A DNA stretch of 26,366 nucleotides from SYIM01 sp041182885. GTDB taxonomy: Bacteria > Pseudomonadota > Gammaproteobacteria > Burkholderiales > Burkholderiaceae_E. Of this stretch, positions 1 through 7,348 are shown piece after piece (positions within the stretch are counted from its first letter, which is position 1; the number at the start of each line of letters is the position of its first letter). Position numbers and translations under genes: made by a program. Below the pieces are notes generated by a model. It was given only the letters and a program-made list of their open reading frames with translations, was not told the DNA's origin and did no database searches. The stretch is taken from the NCBI GenBank assembly GCA_049423065.1, contig JBMSQB010000066.1, positions 1-26,366 of the forward strand. The letters run 5' to 3'.

Positions 1-1988
1 GCGTGGTCGTGCGCGTGGTCATGAGCGTGGTCATGAGCGTGGTCATGAGCGTGGTCATGAGCATGAGCGTGATCGTGGGAGTGATCGTGATCGTGGGCGT
101 GATCGTGTGCGTGGCTGTGGTCGTGTGCGTGGCTGTGGTCGTGTTCGTGGCTGTGGCGATGGCTGTGCTCATGCGCGTGGTGCGTGCCCTGGGCATGGCC
201 GTGTTCATGCGCATGATCATGCGCGTGTCCGTGGTCATGTCCGCACGCGGCGCTGTGCTCATGCCCGTGGTCATGGTCATGGTCATGACCCGCCGCCTCG
301 CGCTCCAGGTCGGCAAGTTCCTGGTGCAGCACATCGTCGGCAAGTTTCAACGACACTTCGTCGAGAACGGCGAGCGGACCAACCGGCATGCCTGCCTGCA
401 CGGCAATGTTCTCGATCATGGCGGGCGGGACCCCTTCGCCCAGCAGCGCAAGCCCTTCATTGACGAAGCTTCCGAAGACCCGGCTGGTGTAGAACCCGCG
501 CGAGTCGTTGACGACGATGGGGGTCTTGCCGATCGCCTGTACGAAATCAAACGCCTGGGCGAGCGTGTCGGCCGAGGTTTTGTCGCCCTTGATGATCTCG
601 ACCAGTTCCATTCGGTCGACGGGCGAAAAGAAATGCAGGCCGATGAAGCGCTCAGGCCGCGTGCTTGCACGAGCCAGCCCCGAGATCGGCAAGGTGGATG
701 TGTTGGACGCAACGATGGCGCCCGGGCCGAGCACCGCTTCGGCTTCGCGCGTGACCTGCGCTTTCAGTTCACGATTCTCGAACACCGCCTCGATCACCAG
801 ATCGCAGTCGCGCAGATCGTCGGCGCTGGCGGTGGGAATGATGCGATCCAGGACGGCCTGCGCATCGGCCACGGTCATCCGGCCCTTCTCGACCCGCTTG
901 GCAAGCAGGCCACCGCTCACATCCCGACCCGCCGAGGCCTTTTCCAGGGAAACGTCTTTCAGTACACACGGTATGCCCCGGCTGGCGCAGGCCCAGGCGA
1001 TTCCAGCTCCCATCATGCCTGCGCCCAGCACGCCGACCCGGTTGGGCTTCCAGCGTGCCGGCCCAACCGGACGACTTGCGCCCGACTTGAGTTCGTTCAT
1101 CTGGAAGAAGAGCGTACCGATCATGTTCTTGGCCACCTGGCCGGTTGCGAGGCGCGCGAGCCAGCGCGATTCAATGCGCATGGCGGTGTCGAAGTCGACC
1201 TGCGCGCCTTCCACGGCGCACGCCATGATGGCGCCGGGCGCCGGGTAATTGCCCTGTGTTTTCTGCTGCAACATGGCCGGTGCGATGGGCAGCACCGAGG
1301 CAATTGCCGGGTTGGACGGTGTGCCGCCGGGAATACGCCACTTCGGATCGTCCCAGGGCTGTCGGGGCGCCGGGTTGGCTGCGATCCACGCGCGTGCGGC
1401 GGGCAGCAACAGGTCGGCGGTGGGCACCGTGGCATGGATCAGACCGGCAGCCAGCGCCTCGGCGGGCTTCATGCGGCGACCTTCGCTCAGGATGGGGAGG
1501 GCGGCCTGCAGACCCACCAGCCTGACTGTTTTGGTGATGCCGCCTGCTCCGGGCAAGAGTCCGAGGGTGACTTCAGGGAAACCGATCTGGATGCGCGGAT
1601 CGTCGACGCACACCCGGTGATGGCAGGCAAGCGCCAGTTCAAGGCCGCCGCCCAGGGCACTTCCGCCCAGGGCTGCAACCACCGGCCGGCCGAGTTGTTC
1701 GAGGCGCCGAAACGAGGATTTGAGTGCCTGAATCGAGTCATAGAACGCCGGCCCGTCCTCCGGTCGCACCGCAACGAGCGCCCGAAGATCGCCACCTGCG
1801 AAGAAGGTGCTTTTTGCCGAAGTGAGGATGACGCCGGCGAGACGCTCGCGTTCGCCTTCCAGTCGGGTGACCACCGAGGCCAGATCGGCCATGAAGGCGG
1901 CGCTCATCATGTTGACCGCCTCCCCGGGCGTATCGAGGATCAGGGTGGCGATACGGTCGGCGCCGTACTCAAAGCGGATGGTGGACAT
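1..1988 (-). CDS. FadB-like enoyl-CoA hydratase / 3-hydroxyacyl-CoA dehydrogenase with His-rich insertion (3' end outside window)
   Basis: This is a two-activity beta-oxidation enzyme that hydrates 2-enoyl-CoA and oxidises the L-3-hydroxyacyl-CoA with NAD+. The N-terminal third is a crotonase fold. The oxyanion-hole segment GGSALGGGLELAL holds Glu117, and FPEVTLGLLPG holds Glu139, matching the two catalytic glutamates of FadB. The NAD-binding domain begins at VGVLGAGMMGAG (residues 318-329). SNTSTLPISG and GLHFFSP follow, the latter with the catalytic His at residue 452. From residue 568 to the window edge (662 codons visible) the protein becomes an alternating His-X tract, 45 His in 95 residues, placed just after the first part of the C-terminal dehydrogenase domain. 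The ATG at 1988 gives a normal crotonase N-terminus (MSTIRFEYGADRIATL). It follows the GGDEF-EAL and thiolase genes on the same strand, so co-transcription is likely. The fold and activities are clear; the tract's role and the C-terminal remainder are not. Confidence 0.93.
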   Translation of the reverse strand, partial: MSTIRFEYGADRIATLILDTPGEAVNMMSAAFMADLASVVTRLEGERERLAGVILTSAKSTFFAGGDLRALVAVRPEDGPAFYDSIQALKSSFRRLEQLGRPVVAALGGSALGGGLELALACHHRVCVDDPRIQIGFPEVTLGLLPGAGGITKTVRLVGLQAALPILSEGRRMKPAEALAAGLIHATVPTADLLLPAARAWIAANPAPRQPWDDPKWRIPGGTPSNPAIASVLPIAPAMLQQKTQGNYPAPGAIMACAVEGAQVDFDTAMRIESRWLARLATGQVAKNMIGTLFFQMNELKSGASRPVGPARWKPNRVGVLGAGMMGAGIAWACASRGIPCVLKDVSLEKASAGRDVSGGLLAKRVEKGRMTVADAQAVLDRIIPTASADDLRDCDLVIEAVFENRELKAQVTREAEAVLGPGAIVASNTSTLPISGLARASTRPERFIGLHFFSPVDRMELVEIIKGDKTSADTLAQAFDFVQAIGKTPIVVNDSRGFYTSRVFGSFVNEGLALLGEGVPPAMIENIAVQAGMPVGPLAVLDEVSLKLADDVLHQELADLEREAAGHDHDHDHGHEHSAACGHDHGHAHDHAHEHGHAQGTHHAHEHSHRHSHEHDHSHAHDHSHAHDHAHDHDHSHDHAHAHDHAHDHAHDHAHDHAHDH
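3..287 (-). repeat. Degenerate tandem codon repeat encoding a His-X tract
   Basis: Nearly every second codon on the minus strand is CAC or CAT; the codons between encode mostly Asp, Ala, Ser, Glu and Gly. The DNA is itself tandemly repeated. A 12-base unit (plus-strand agcgtggtcatg) occurs three times exactly at 24-59, with a one-mismatch copy at 12-23. An 18-base unit is duplicated exactly at 108-125 and 126-143. The rest is diverged. This fits growth by replication slippage within a coding frame. The tract continues past the left edge, so its full length cannot be given. Confidence 0.9.
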
Positions 1989-2071
1989 GGCGTGTAGGGA
2001 TGGGTAGGGGGTAGGGGATGGACCAGAACGATCAGTTCCCGATGATAAACCCCCGGCGAGCGGGTTCTGGA

Positions 2072-3739
2072 TCAAGACGCGCTCGCGGCTGATCCCGCAC
2101 CGGCGTGCGGCGTTGTCCGCGCGACTGCGCCAGGCTTTCCCAACAGGAATCCCTGGACCTGATCAAACCCGACCCGGCAGGCCCATTCCAGCGCCCTGGT
2201 CGACTCGATCCGCGTTGCGCAAGCCTCGATACCGAGCGCCCGGCAATGATCAAGCAGGAGCCGGATGCTCTGGTGAGTGGTCGGCTGCTCCCGGTCATTG
2301 TCAGCGAGCGAAACGTCGAGTTTGATCGCAGCCGGCCGAAGCGCGAGCAGTTGAGGCATCCAGACCGGAACCTGAGCCAGACCGCCAAGCACCGCGCGGG
2401 TGCCTGTGGCGCGCGCCCGCTCGATGAACCCGGCAGCCGCACCCGAACTCCGTGCCAGATGGCGCGCATTCACCTCGATCCGCAGCGCGGCGGCGGTGGA
2501 AGGCTGGGCCCTCAACAGCCGCAGTGCCTGTCGCTGGAAGCGATGATCATGCAGCGACTCGGCGTTCAGTTTCATGACCACGAACATCCCGTTTGATGAC
2601 GTGGTGATTCGTGAGGCAGTGAGCCAATCGAGTGCGCGCCGCATCACCCACAGATCGATTTTGGCTGCAAGGCCCAGTTGCCGTGCGGCGGGCAGGAACT
2701 CCGAAGGGCGCCTCAGGCGGGCACTGCCGTCGCGCAGGCGTAGCAGCCACTCAACCCCTACGCGCAGGTGTCCTGCCTGGCTGGTGTGTACCCCCTGCTC
2801 GAAGAGTTCCAGCCCGGGACACTCCGCTTCATGATGCAGGCCCGCGAGCGCCGACATCAGCGAGGGTTCGACCAGCTTGCCCGGCGTGTGCTCGCCCGAC
2901 TTGACCCGGGCGCAGTCGCGGTCTGCTGCCTCGAGCGCCGCATCGGGGCTGAGCGTCGGATCGAGCGCGAGGCATCCGGCGCTGAATTGCAGGGCGAATT
3001 CATGAGAGAAATGACGAAACGGGGCTGCGTTCATCCTGTGCCCGAGAAGCCGGATCCAGGCGTCGGCCTCCAGCGACGAACGGCCGCTCAGCGCCACCAC
3101 GAATTCATCGCCGCCGACGCGCGCGGCAAAATCGCCGGGCAGCAGCAGCGCGCGCATACGGGTGGAAAACTGCCGCAGCACAGAGTCGCCTGCCGCATGT
3201 CCGAATACATCGTTGATGGGCTTGAAGCCATCAAGATCCATGAAGACAAGACTCACAGGGCAAACCGCGCTTCGGGCGATGACGTCAGCGAGGTGCCGTT
3301 GCAGTCCACGACGATTCATCAGCCCGGTGAGCGGATCATGGAGGGCGGCAAACCGCAGCCCGGTTTCGGTTCGTCTGAGTGCGCTGACATCCTCCACCCA
3401 GCCCCGCATACCGTCTGCGCAGCGACGCGCGCGCAGAAGCATCGTCCGACCATCGGACAGGGCGCAGTCAGCCGATGCAAACGCACGGTGGCGGGCCTGA
3501 TCAAGCACCCGAGTGGCCGCACTACCCATCAATCCGCCAAGCGTGAGCGGCCGGGGACAGCGCGGGCGGGTGTGCAGCGCGAGCAGTCGCGCGAACACCG
3601 GGTCAAAGCGGCTCAGGCGGCCATCGTCTGTGGCAACAAACATTCCGATCGGCCCCACCGGCGGATTCTCGCCATGTGCATCGCGCGCAGCACGGCGTCG
3701 CTCGGCGGCAATGGGACGGCAAACGGAACGCTCGGGCAT
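2072..3739 (-). CDS. GGDEF-EAL protein with intact GGDEF motif and degenerate EAL domain
   Basis: This is a cyclic-di-GMP signalling protein of about 555 residues. A weak PAS-like segment (roughly residues 30-125) precedes the GGDEF domain, which opens near HDPLTGLMNRRGL. The signature VGGDEF is intact (GGDEF at residues 209-213), so diguanylate cyclase activity is possible. The inhibitory RxxD site reads LPGD, lacking the Arg. The EAL-like domain is eroded: the signature is VGVEWLLRL (E330-W-L), the metal-binding DDFG loop is replaced by GGLAQV, and the usual EGVET reads TRIEST, while IKLD and VQGFLLGKP persist. Phosphodiesterase activity is therefore unlikely. I chose the ATG at 3739; an upstream extension of the frame would overlap the thiolase gene. 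No transmembrane segment is evident, so it is probably cytoplasmic. It sits between two beta-oxidation genes on the same strand. Confidence 0.88.
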   Translation of the reverse strand: MPERSVCRPIAAERRRAARDAHGENPPVGPIGMFVATDDGRLSRFDPVFARLLALHTRPRCPRPLTLGGLMGSAATRVLDQARHRAFASADCALSDGRTMLLRARRCADGMRGWVEDVSALRRTETGLRFAALHDPLTGLMNRRGLQRHLADVIARSAVCPVSLVFMDLDGFKPINDVFGHAAGDSVLRQFSTRMRALLLPGDFAARVGGDEFVVALSGRSSLEADAWIRLLGHRMNAAPFRHFSHEFALQFSAGCLALDPTLSPDAALEAADRDCARVKSGEHTPGKLVEPSLMSALAGLHHEAECPGLELFEQGVHTSQAGHLRVGVEWLLRLRDGSARLRRPSEFLPAARQLGLAAKIDLWVMRRALDWLTASRITTSSNGMFVVMKLNAESLHDHRFQRQALRLLRAQPSTAAALRIEVNARHLARSSGAAAGFIERARATGTRAVLGGLAQVPVWMPQLLALRPAAIKLDVSLADNDREQPTTHQSIRLLLDHCRALGIEACATRIESTRALEWACRVGFDQVQGFLLGKPGAVARTTPHAGAGSAASAS

Positions 3740-3832
3740 GACAGTCGCACTTCGCACAGGAACGAAGGACGATGGTAGGCCCCCGATTGCAGCATTTGGC
3801 GTGCGATCCGACCGAAGGATCGGGGCTGCGGG

Positions 3833-3856
3833 CGGGCGGTGGCATGACACCGCCCG
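3833..3856 (-). terminator. Stem-loop after the thiolase gene
   Basis: A perfect 8-base inverted repeat (cgggcggt / accgcccg) with an 8-base loop lies 17 bases past the thiolase stop. No T-run follows on the minus strand, so it could be a weak terminator, an mRNA-stabilising hairpin between thiolase and the GGDEF-EAL gene, or chance in GC-rich DNA. Confidence 0.3.
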
Positions 3857-3872
3857 GTGGCCGGGCTGGTCT

Positions 3873-5078
3873 TTAGAGGCGTTCGACGATGGTGGCAATG
3901 CCCATGCCGCCACCCACGCAGAGCGTGATCAGGCCGCGCCGCAGCGACCGGCGTTCGAGTTCGTCGATGAGCGTGCCGAGCAGCATGGCGCCGGTTGCGC
4001 CCAGCGGATGGCCCATGGCAATTGAACCGCCGTTCACATTGATTTTTTCCGCGGGCACACCGAGTTCCTGCATGTAGCGGAGCGGAACTGCGGCAAACGC
4101 CTCGTTGACCTCGAACAGATCAATGTCATCGATCGTGAGCCCCGCCTTCGCGAGCGCCTTGCGGGTGGCGGGCATGGGGCCGGTGAGCATGATGGTTGGG
4201 TCGGTGCCGGTCAGCGCAGTGGCCACGATTCGGGCGCGCGGGGTGATCCCCAGCGTGCGGGCGGCGGATTCGTTACCGATCAGGACCAGCGCCGCGCCAT
4301 CGACGATACCCGAGGAATTGCCTGCATGATGAACATGGCGGATACGTTCGACCTGCGGATATTTGCGCAGCGCCACCGCGTCAAAGCCCATCTGACCCAT
4401 CTTCTCAAACGAGGGCTTCAATTGCCCCATGGCCTCGAGCGAAGCATCCGGACGGATGGTTTCGTCGTGATCGAGAATGGTGAGCCCGATTTCGTCGTGC
4501 ACCGGTACGATTGAACGCTTGAAACGACCGTCGGCGCGCGCGGCAGCCGCCAACCGGTGCGAACGCACGCCCCATTCGTCGACCTGCTCGCGCGACCAGT
4601 CATCGAGCGTGGCGATCAGGTCGGCGCCAATGCCCTGCGGAATGAATGCCGTGTCCAGGTTGGTTTCCGGGTCCATCATCCAGGCGCCTCCGTCGCTGCC
4701 CATCGGCACCCGCGACATCGATTCGACGCCACCCGCCACGATCAGGTCTTCCCAGCCTGAGCGCACCTTCTGGGCGGCGAGATTGACCGCCTCCAGACCC
4801 GAGGCACAGAAGCGGTTGATCTGGACGCCTGACACCCGGAGATCCCACCCTGCAGCCAACGCCGCGGTTTTGGGGATGACCGAACCCTGATCGCCAACCG
4901 GCGACACGCAGCCCAACACCACGTCTTCGACCAGCGAAGTGTCGAGGTCATGGCGCGACTGGAGCTCATGCATCAGGGTGGTGAGGAGCTTGACCGGCTT
5001 GACCTCGTGCAGCGAACCGCTGGACTTGCCGCGGCCGCGCGGTGTGCGGATGGCATCGAAGACGAAGGCCTCGGACAT
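3873..5078 (-). CDS. Acetyl-CoA acyltransferase (thiolase), FadA-like
   Basis: This 401-residue thiolase cleaves 3-ketoacyl-CoA to acetyl-CoA and a shortened acyl-CoA, the last step of beta-oxidation. The nucleophile Cys91 lies in NRFCASGLEA. The second catalytic triplet is His357 in GGSIAMGHPLGATGAM and Cys387 in LCVGGGMG. VNEAFA is also present, so all catalytic residues are in place and the length is normal. The ATG at 5078 gives the family-typical start MSEAFVFDAIRTPRGRG. A GGAG lies 10 bases upstream, whereas the longer frame from 5120 adds an unconserved leader. It is divergent from the acyl-CoA dehydrogenase gene at 5172. Downstream on the same strand are the GGDEF-EAL gene and the FadB-like gene, its natural partner. 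A biosynthetic acetoacetyl-CoA thiolase role is less likely in this context. Confidence 0.94.
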   Translation of the reverse strand: MSEAFVFDAIRTPRGRGKSSGSLHEVKPVKLLTTLMHELQSRHDLDTSLVEDVVLGCVSPVGDQGSVIPKTAALAAGWDLRVSGVQINRFCASGLEAVNLAAQKVRSGWEDLIVAGGVESMSRVPMGSDGGAWMMDPETNLDTAFIPQGIGADLIATLDDWSREQVDEWGVRSHRLAAAARADGRFKRSIVPVHDEIGLTILDHDETIRPDASLEAMGQLKPSFEKMGQMGFDAVALRKYPQVERIRHVHHAGNSSGIVDGAALVLIGNESAARTLGITPRARIVATALTGTDPTIMLTGPMPATRKALAKAGLTIDDIDLFEVNEAFAAVPLRYMQELGVPAEKINVNGGSIAMGHPLGATGAMLLGTLIDELERRSLRRGLITLCVGGGMGIATIVERL

Positions 5079-5092
5079 GACGGTGCTCCAGG

Positions 5093-5157
5093 TTGACGTG
5101 AACGGAGAGATCGGGCGCAATGCTGACCCGTTTCACCTCCAATCTTACAACCGTTGT
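5093..5157 (+). promoter_or_regulatory. Divergent control region: possible promoter and short inverted repeat
   Basis: The 93-base gap between the thiolase and acyl-CoA dehydrogenase starts must hold promoters for both. On the plus strand TTGACG (5093-5098) is followed after 17 bases by CGCAAT (5116-5121), a strong -35 with a weak -10. ACAAC-C-GTTGT (5147-5157) is a perfect short inverted repeat just ahead of the dehydrogenase ribosome site and could be half of an operator. Neither is diagnostic by itself. Confidence 0.28.
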
Positions 5158-5171
5158 CACCGGAGCCGCCG

Positions 5172-6326
5172 ATGCTGGAAAGAAAGCTGTTCAACGAAGA
5201 CCATGCGATGTTTCGCGACTCGGTTCGCCGCTTTCTCGAAAAGGAAGCGTTGCCCTTTCACGCCGCCTGGGAAGAGCAGGGCTATGTTGACCGGGAGATC
5301 TGGCGCAAGGCGGGTGAGAACGGTTTTCTCTGCAGCTCCATTCCCGAGGAGTGGGGCGGGCCGGGCGCTGATCGGCTGTATTCCGTGATCGTGATGGAGG
5401 AAATCGCACGGGTGAACGCCACCGGGCTGGGGTTTGTGCTGCACTCGGAGATCGTGGCGCCCTATCTGCTTCGCTACGGCACGGACGAGCAGAAGCGGCG
5501 TTACCTGCCCAAAATGGCCTCGGGCGACATGATCGGTGCCATCGCCATGAGCGAGCCGGCTGCGGGTTCCGACTTGCAGGGCGTTCGCACCACCGCGCTT
5601 CGCGACGGTGACCACTATGTGCTCAATGGTTCCAAGACCTTCATTACCAACGGCTGGCACGCCGATCTGGTGGTGGTGGTTGCCAAGACCGATCCTGCAG
5701 CCGGCGCCAAAGGCACCAGCCTCTTCCTGATCGAGCGCGGCATGCCGGGTTTTGACAAAGGTCAACGGCTGAAGAAGGTAGGCCTCAAGGCGCAGGACAC
5801 CTCCGAGCTCTTTTTCAATGATCTGCGGGTGCCGGCGTCGCAGCTGCTCGGCAAGGAGAATCAGGGGTTCATCTATCTGATGCAGGAACTCCCCTGGGAG
5901 CGCATGCAAATCGCGATCGGCGCAGTGGAAAGCGCCCAGGCAGCCATCGACTGGACCGTCGACTATGTGAAGAACCGGAAGGTGTTCGGCACCACGGTCG
6001 CGAGCTTTCAGAACACCCGGTTCCGGCTGGCCGAGCTCCAGACCGAGGTCCAGATCGCCCGGGTGTTCGTCGACCGCTGCCTGGAGGCACTCCTCGAGGA
6101 CAAGCTCGATACCGCCACCGCTTCCATGGCGAAATACTGGTGCAGCGACCTGCAGGGCAAAGTGCTGGACGAATGCGTACAGCTCCATGGCGGCTACGGA
6201 TTCATGTGGGAATACCCGGTTGCCCGCGCCTGGGCCGACGCCCGCGTGCAGCGCATCTACGGCGGCACCAACGAGATCATGAAGGAGCTGATCACCCGCT
6301 CCATGGGGCTTGCAGCACCGAAGTGA
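5172..6326 (+). CDS. Acyl-CoA dehydrogenase, long-chain/isovaleryl-type active site
   Basis: This 384-residue flavoprotein (FAD) introduces the trans-2 double bond into acyl-CoA. Family signatures are AMSEPAAGSDLQG and QLHGGYGFMWEYPVARA followed by IYGGTNEIMKE. In medium-chain enzymes the catalytic Glu is in YEGT; here that position is Gly (Y363-GGT). As in long-chain and isovaleryl-CoA dehydrogenases, the base is then expected earlier, probably Glu239 or Glu243 in QELPWERM. The ATG at 5172 is preceded by GGAG with a 6-base spacer; a TTG start at 5154 would add six residues but has no better site. It is divergent from the thiolase and is followed by the liv transporter genes in the same direction. 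Chain length and branching of the substrate cannot be read from the sequence. Confidence 0.94.
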   Translation: MLERKLFNEDHAMFRDSVRRFLEKEALPFHAAWEEQGYVDREIWRKAGENGFLCSSIPEEWGGPGADRLYSVIVMEEIARVNATGLGFVLHSEIVAPYLLRYGTDEQKRRYLPKMASGDMIGAIAMSEPAAGSDLQGVRTTALRDGDHYVLNGSKTFITNGWHADLVVVVAKTDPAAGAKGTSLFLIERGMPGFDKGQRLKKVGLKAQDTSELFFNDLRVPASQLLGKENQGFIYLMQELPWERMQIAIGAVESAQAAIDWTVDYVKNRKVFGTTVASFQNTRFRLAELQTEVQIARVFVDRCLEALLEDKLDTATASMAKYWCSDLQGKVLDECVQLHGGYGFMWEYPVARAWADARVQRIYGGTNEIMKELITRSMGLAAPK

Positions 6327-6338
6327 CCGCGGGAATCT

Positions 6339-6367
6339 TTGACGCCCGGCAGCCCCGTCGATAGACT
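6339..6367 (+). promoter_or_regulatory. Candidate sigma70 promoter for the liv-fadD operon
   Basis: TTGACG (6339-6344), a 17-base spacer and TAGACT (6362-6367) lie just past the acyl-CoA dehydrogenase stop and about 95 bases before livH. The hexamers match consensus at 5 of 6 and 4 of 6 positions. The placement suits an operon running from livH to the binding-protein gene. Confidence 0.42.
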
Positions 6368-6377
6368 CAGCGCACAT

Positions 6378-6405
6378 CATTGAGGCCGCCAGAGCGGCTT
6401 CAATG
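6378..6405 (+). promoter_or_regulatory. 12-base-pair hairpin / palindrome in the livH leader
   Basis: CATTGAGGCCGC (6378-6389) pairs with GCGGCTTCAATG (6394-6405) across a CAGA loop, with 11 Watson-Crick pairs and one G-T pair. It begins about 10 bases downstream of the candidate -10 and ends 55 bases before the livH start. It could be a leader RNA structure, an operator for a dimeric repressor, or a terminator for the upstream gene; no T-run follows, which argues against the last. Confidence 0.5.
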
Positions 6406-6460
6406 CGAATCAACAGCGGGGCGCCGGCGATGCCGGCAGCCGAAGCGGGGCCTGGGGGAC

Positions 6461-7336
6461 ATGGAGTTTCTGCAACTGGCGATCGGTGGTGTCGCAATGG
6501 GCTGCATCTACGCGCTCATTGCGCTTGGCTTTGTATTGATCTACAAGGCCACCGAAGTGGTGAATTTCGCGCAGGGCGATGTGATGATGCTGGGCGCCTT
6601 TGTCGCGTTCACGTTCGCAAGCCTCTGGCAGTTGCCTTTCGCATTGGCTGTCGCGATGACCCTCGCAGTGCTGGTGGCGGTGGGCGCGCTGTTCGACCGT
6701 TTTCTGCTGCGGCCGATCATCGGTCAGCCCACATTTTCCGCCGTCATGGTGACCATAGGCATCGGCTTCGTGGCGCGCGGCATTGCCACCATGGTGCCTG
6801 GCTGGGGAACTGACACCCACGCGCTCAAGGCCCCCTGGTCTGACGGCACGATTCGCCTGGGCTCGCTGGTGGTTTCGTCCGATGATCTGGCGATCATTGC
6901 GCTGACTGCAGCGCTCTGCGTGGTGTTGTGGCTTTTTTTCAGCCGCACCCGCATCGGCATCGCCATGCAGGCGAGTTCGCAGAACCAGCTCGCGGCCTAC
7001 TACATGGGCATTCCCGTGCGCCGCATCAACACGCTGGTCTGGGGCATTTCCGCAGGCATCGCAGCCTTCGCAGCGGTGCTGCTCGCACCGATCACCTTTG
7101 TACATTCCAACATGGGGTTCGTGGGTCTCAAGGCTTTTCCAGCCGCTGTGGTTGGGGGCTTTGGCAGCATCCCTGGCGCGATCGTCGGCGGTCTGATCAT
7201 CGGCCTGGTGGAGGCGTTTGCGGGCTTCTACCTGCCCGAGGGCTTCAAGAGCGTGGCCGCTTACATCGTGGTGCTGATTGTGCTCGTGGTTCGCCCGTCG
7301 GGCATCTTTGCCGAAATGCGGCGCAAGAAGGTCTGA
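6461..7336 (+). CDS. livH: Branched-chain amino acid-type ABC transporter permease LivH
   Basis: This 291-residue inner-membrane permease is built of repeated hydrophobic helices. It has the LivH hallmarks ALGFVLIYKATEVVNFAQG near the N-terminus, then AVVGGFGSIPGAIVGGLIIG in the last third. It forms the transmembrane channel with LivM. The ATG at 6461 starts MEFLQLAIGGVAMG and follows a G-rich stretch; the upstream frame from 6380 encodes an unrelated Arg-rich leader. It is the first gene of a tightly packed livH-M-G-F set. Because an acyl-CoA synthetase gene overlaps the end of this set, the cargo may be a carboxylic acid rather than leucine, isoleucine or valine; that is inference. Confidence 0.94.
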   Translation: MEFLQLAIGGVAMGCIYALIALGFVLIYKATEVVNFAQGDVMMLGAFVAFTFASLWQLPFALAVAMTLAVLVAVGALFDRFLLRPIIGQPTFSAVMVTIGIGFVARGIATMVPGWGTDTHALKAPWSDGTIRLGSLVVSSDDLAIIALTAALCVVLWLFFSRTRIGIAMQASSQNQLAAYYMGIPVRRINTLVWGISAGIAAFAAVLLAPITFVHSNMGFVGLKAFPAAVVGGFGSIPGAIVGGLIIGLVEAFAGFYLPEGFKSVAAYIVVLIVLVVRPSGIFAEMRRKKV

Positions 7337-7348
7337 CACGGCCACACC

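Noticed and set aside
1..290. Possible CRISPR-like or satellite array
   Set aside because: The repeats have a 6- to 18-base period with no spacers and keep one reading frame of the FadB-like protein, so they are coding.
3..1997. Long plus-strand open frame (664 codons) with a Val/Met-rich start
   Set aside because: It is the exact antisense of the FadB-like gene. The Val/Met run is the reverse reading of the His codons, and no domain is recognisable.
2768..3778. Plus-strand open frame (336 codons)
   Set aside because: It is a shadow of the GGDEF-EAL gene, whose minus-strand motifs are unmistakable.
5157..6497. Minus-strand open frame (446 codons)
   Set aside because: It is antisense to the acyl-CoA dehydrogenase, with no recognisable domain.
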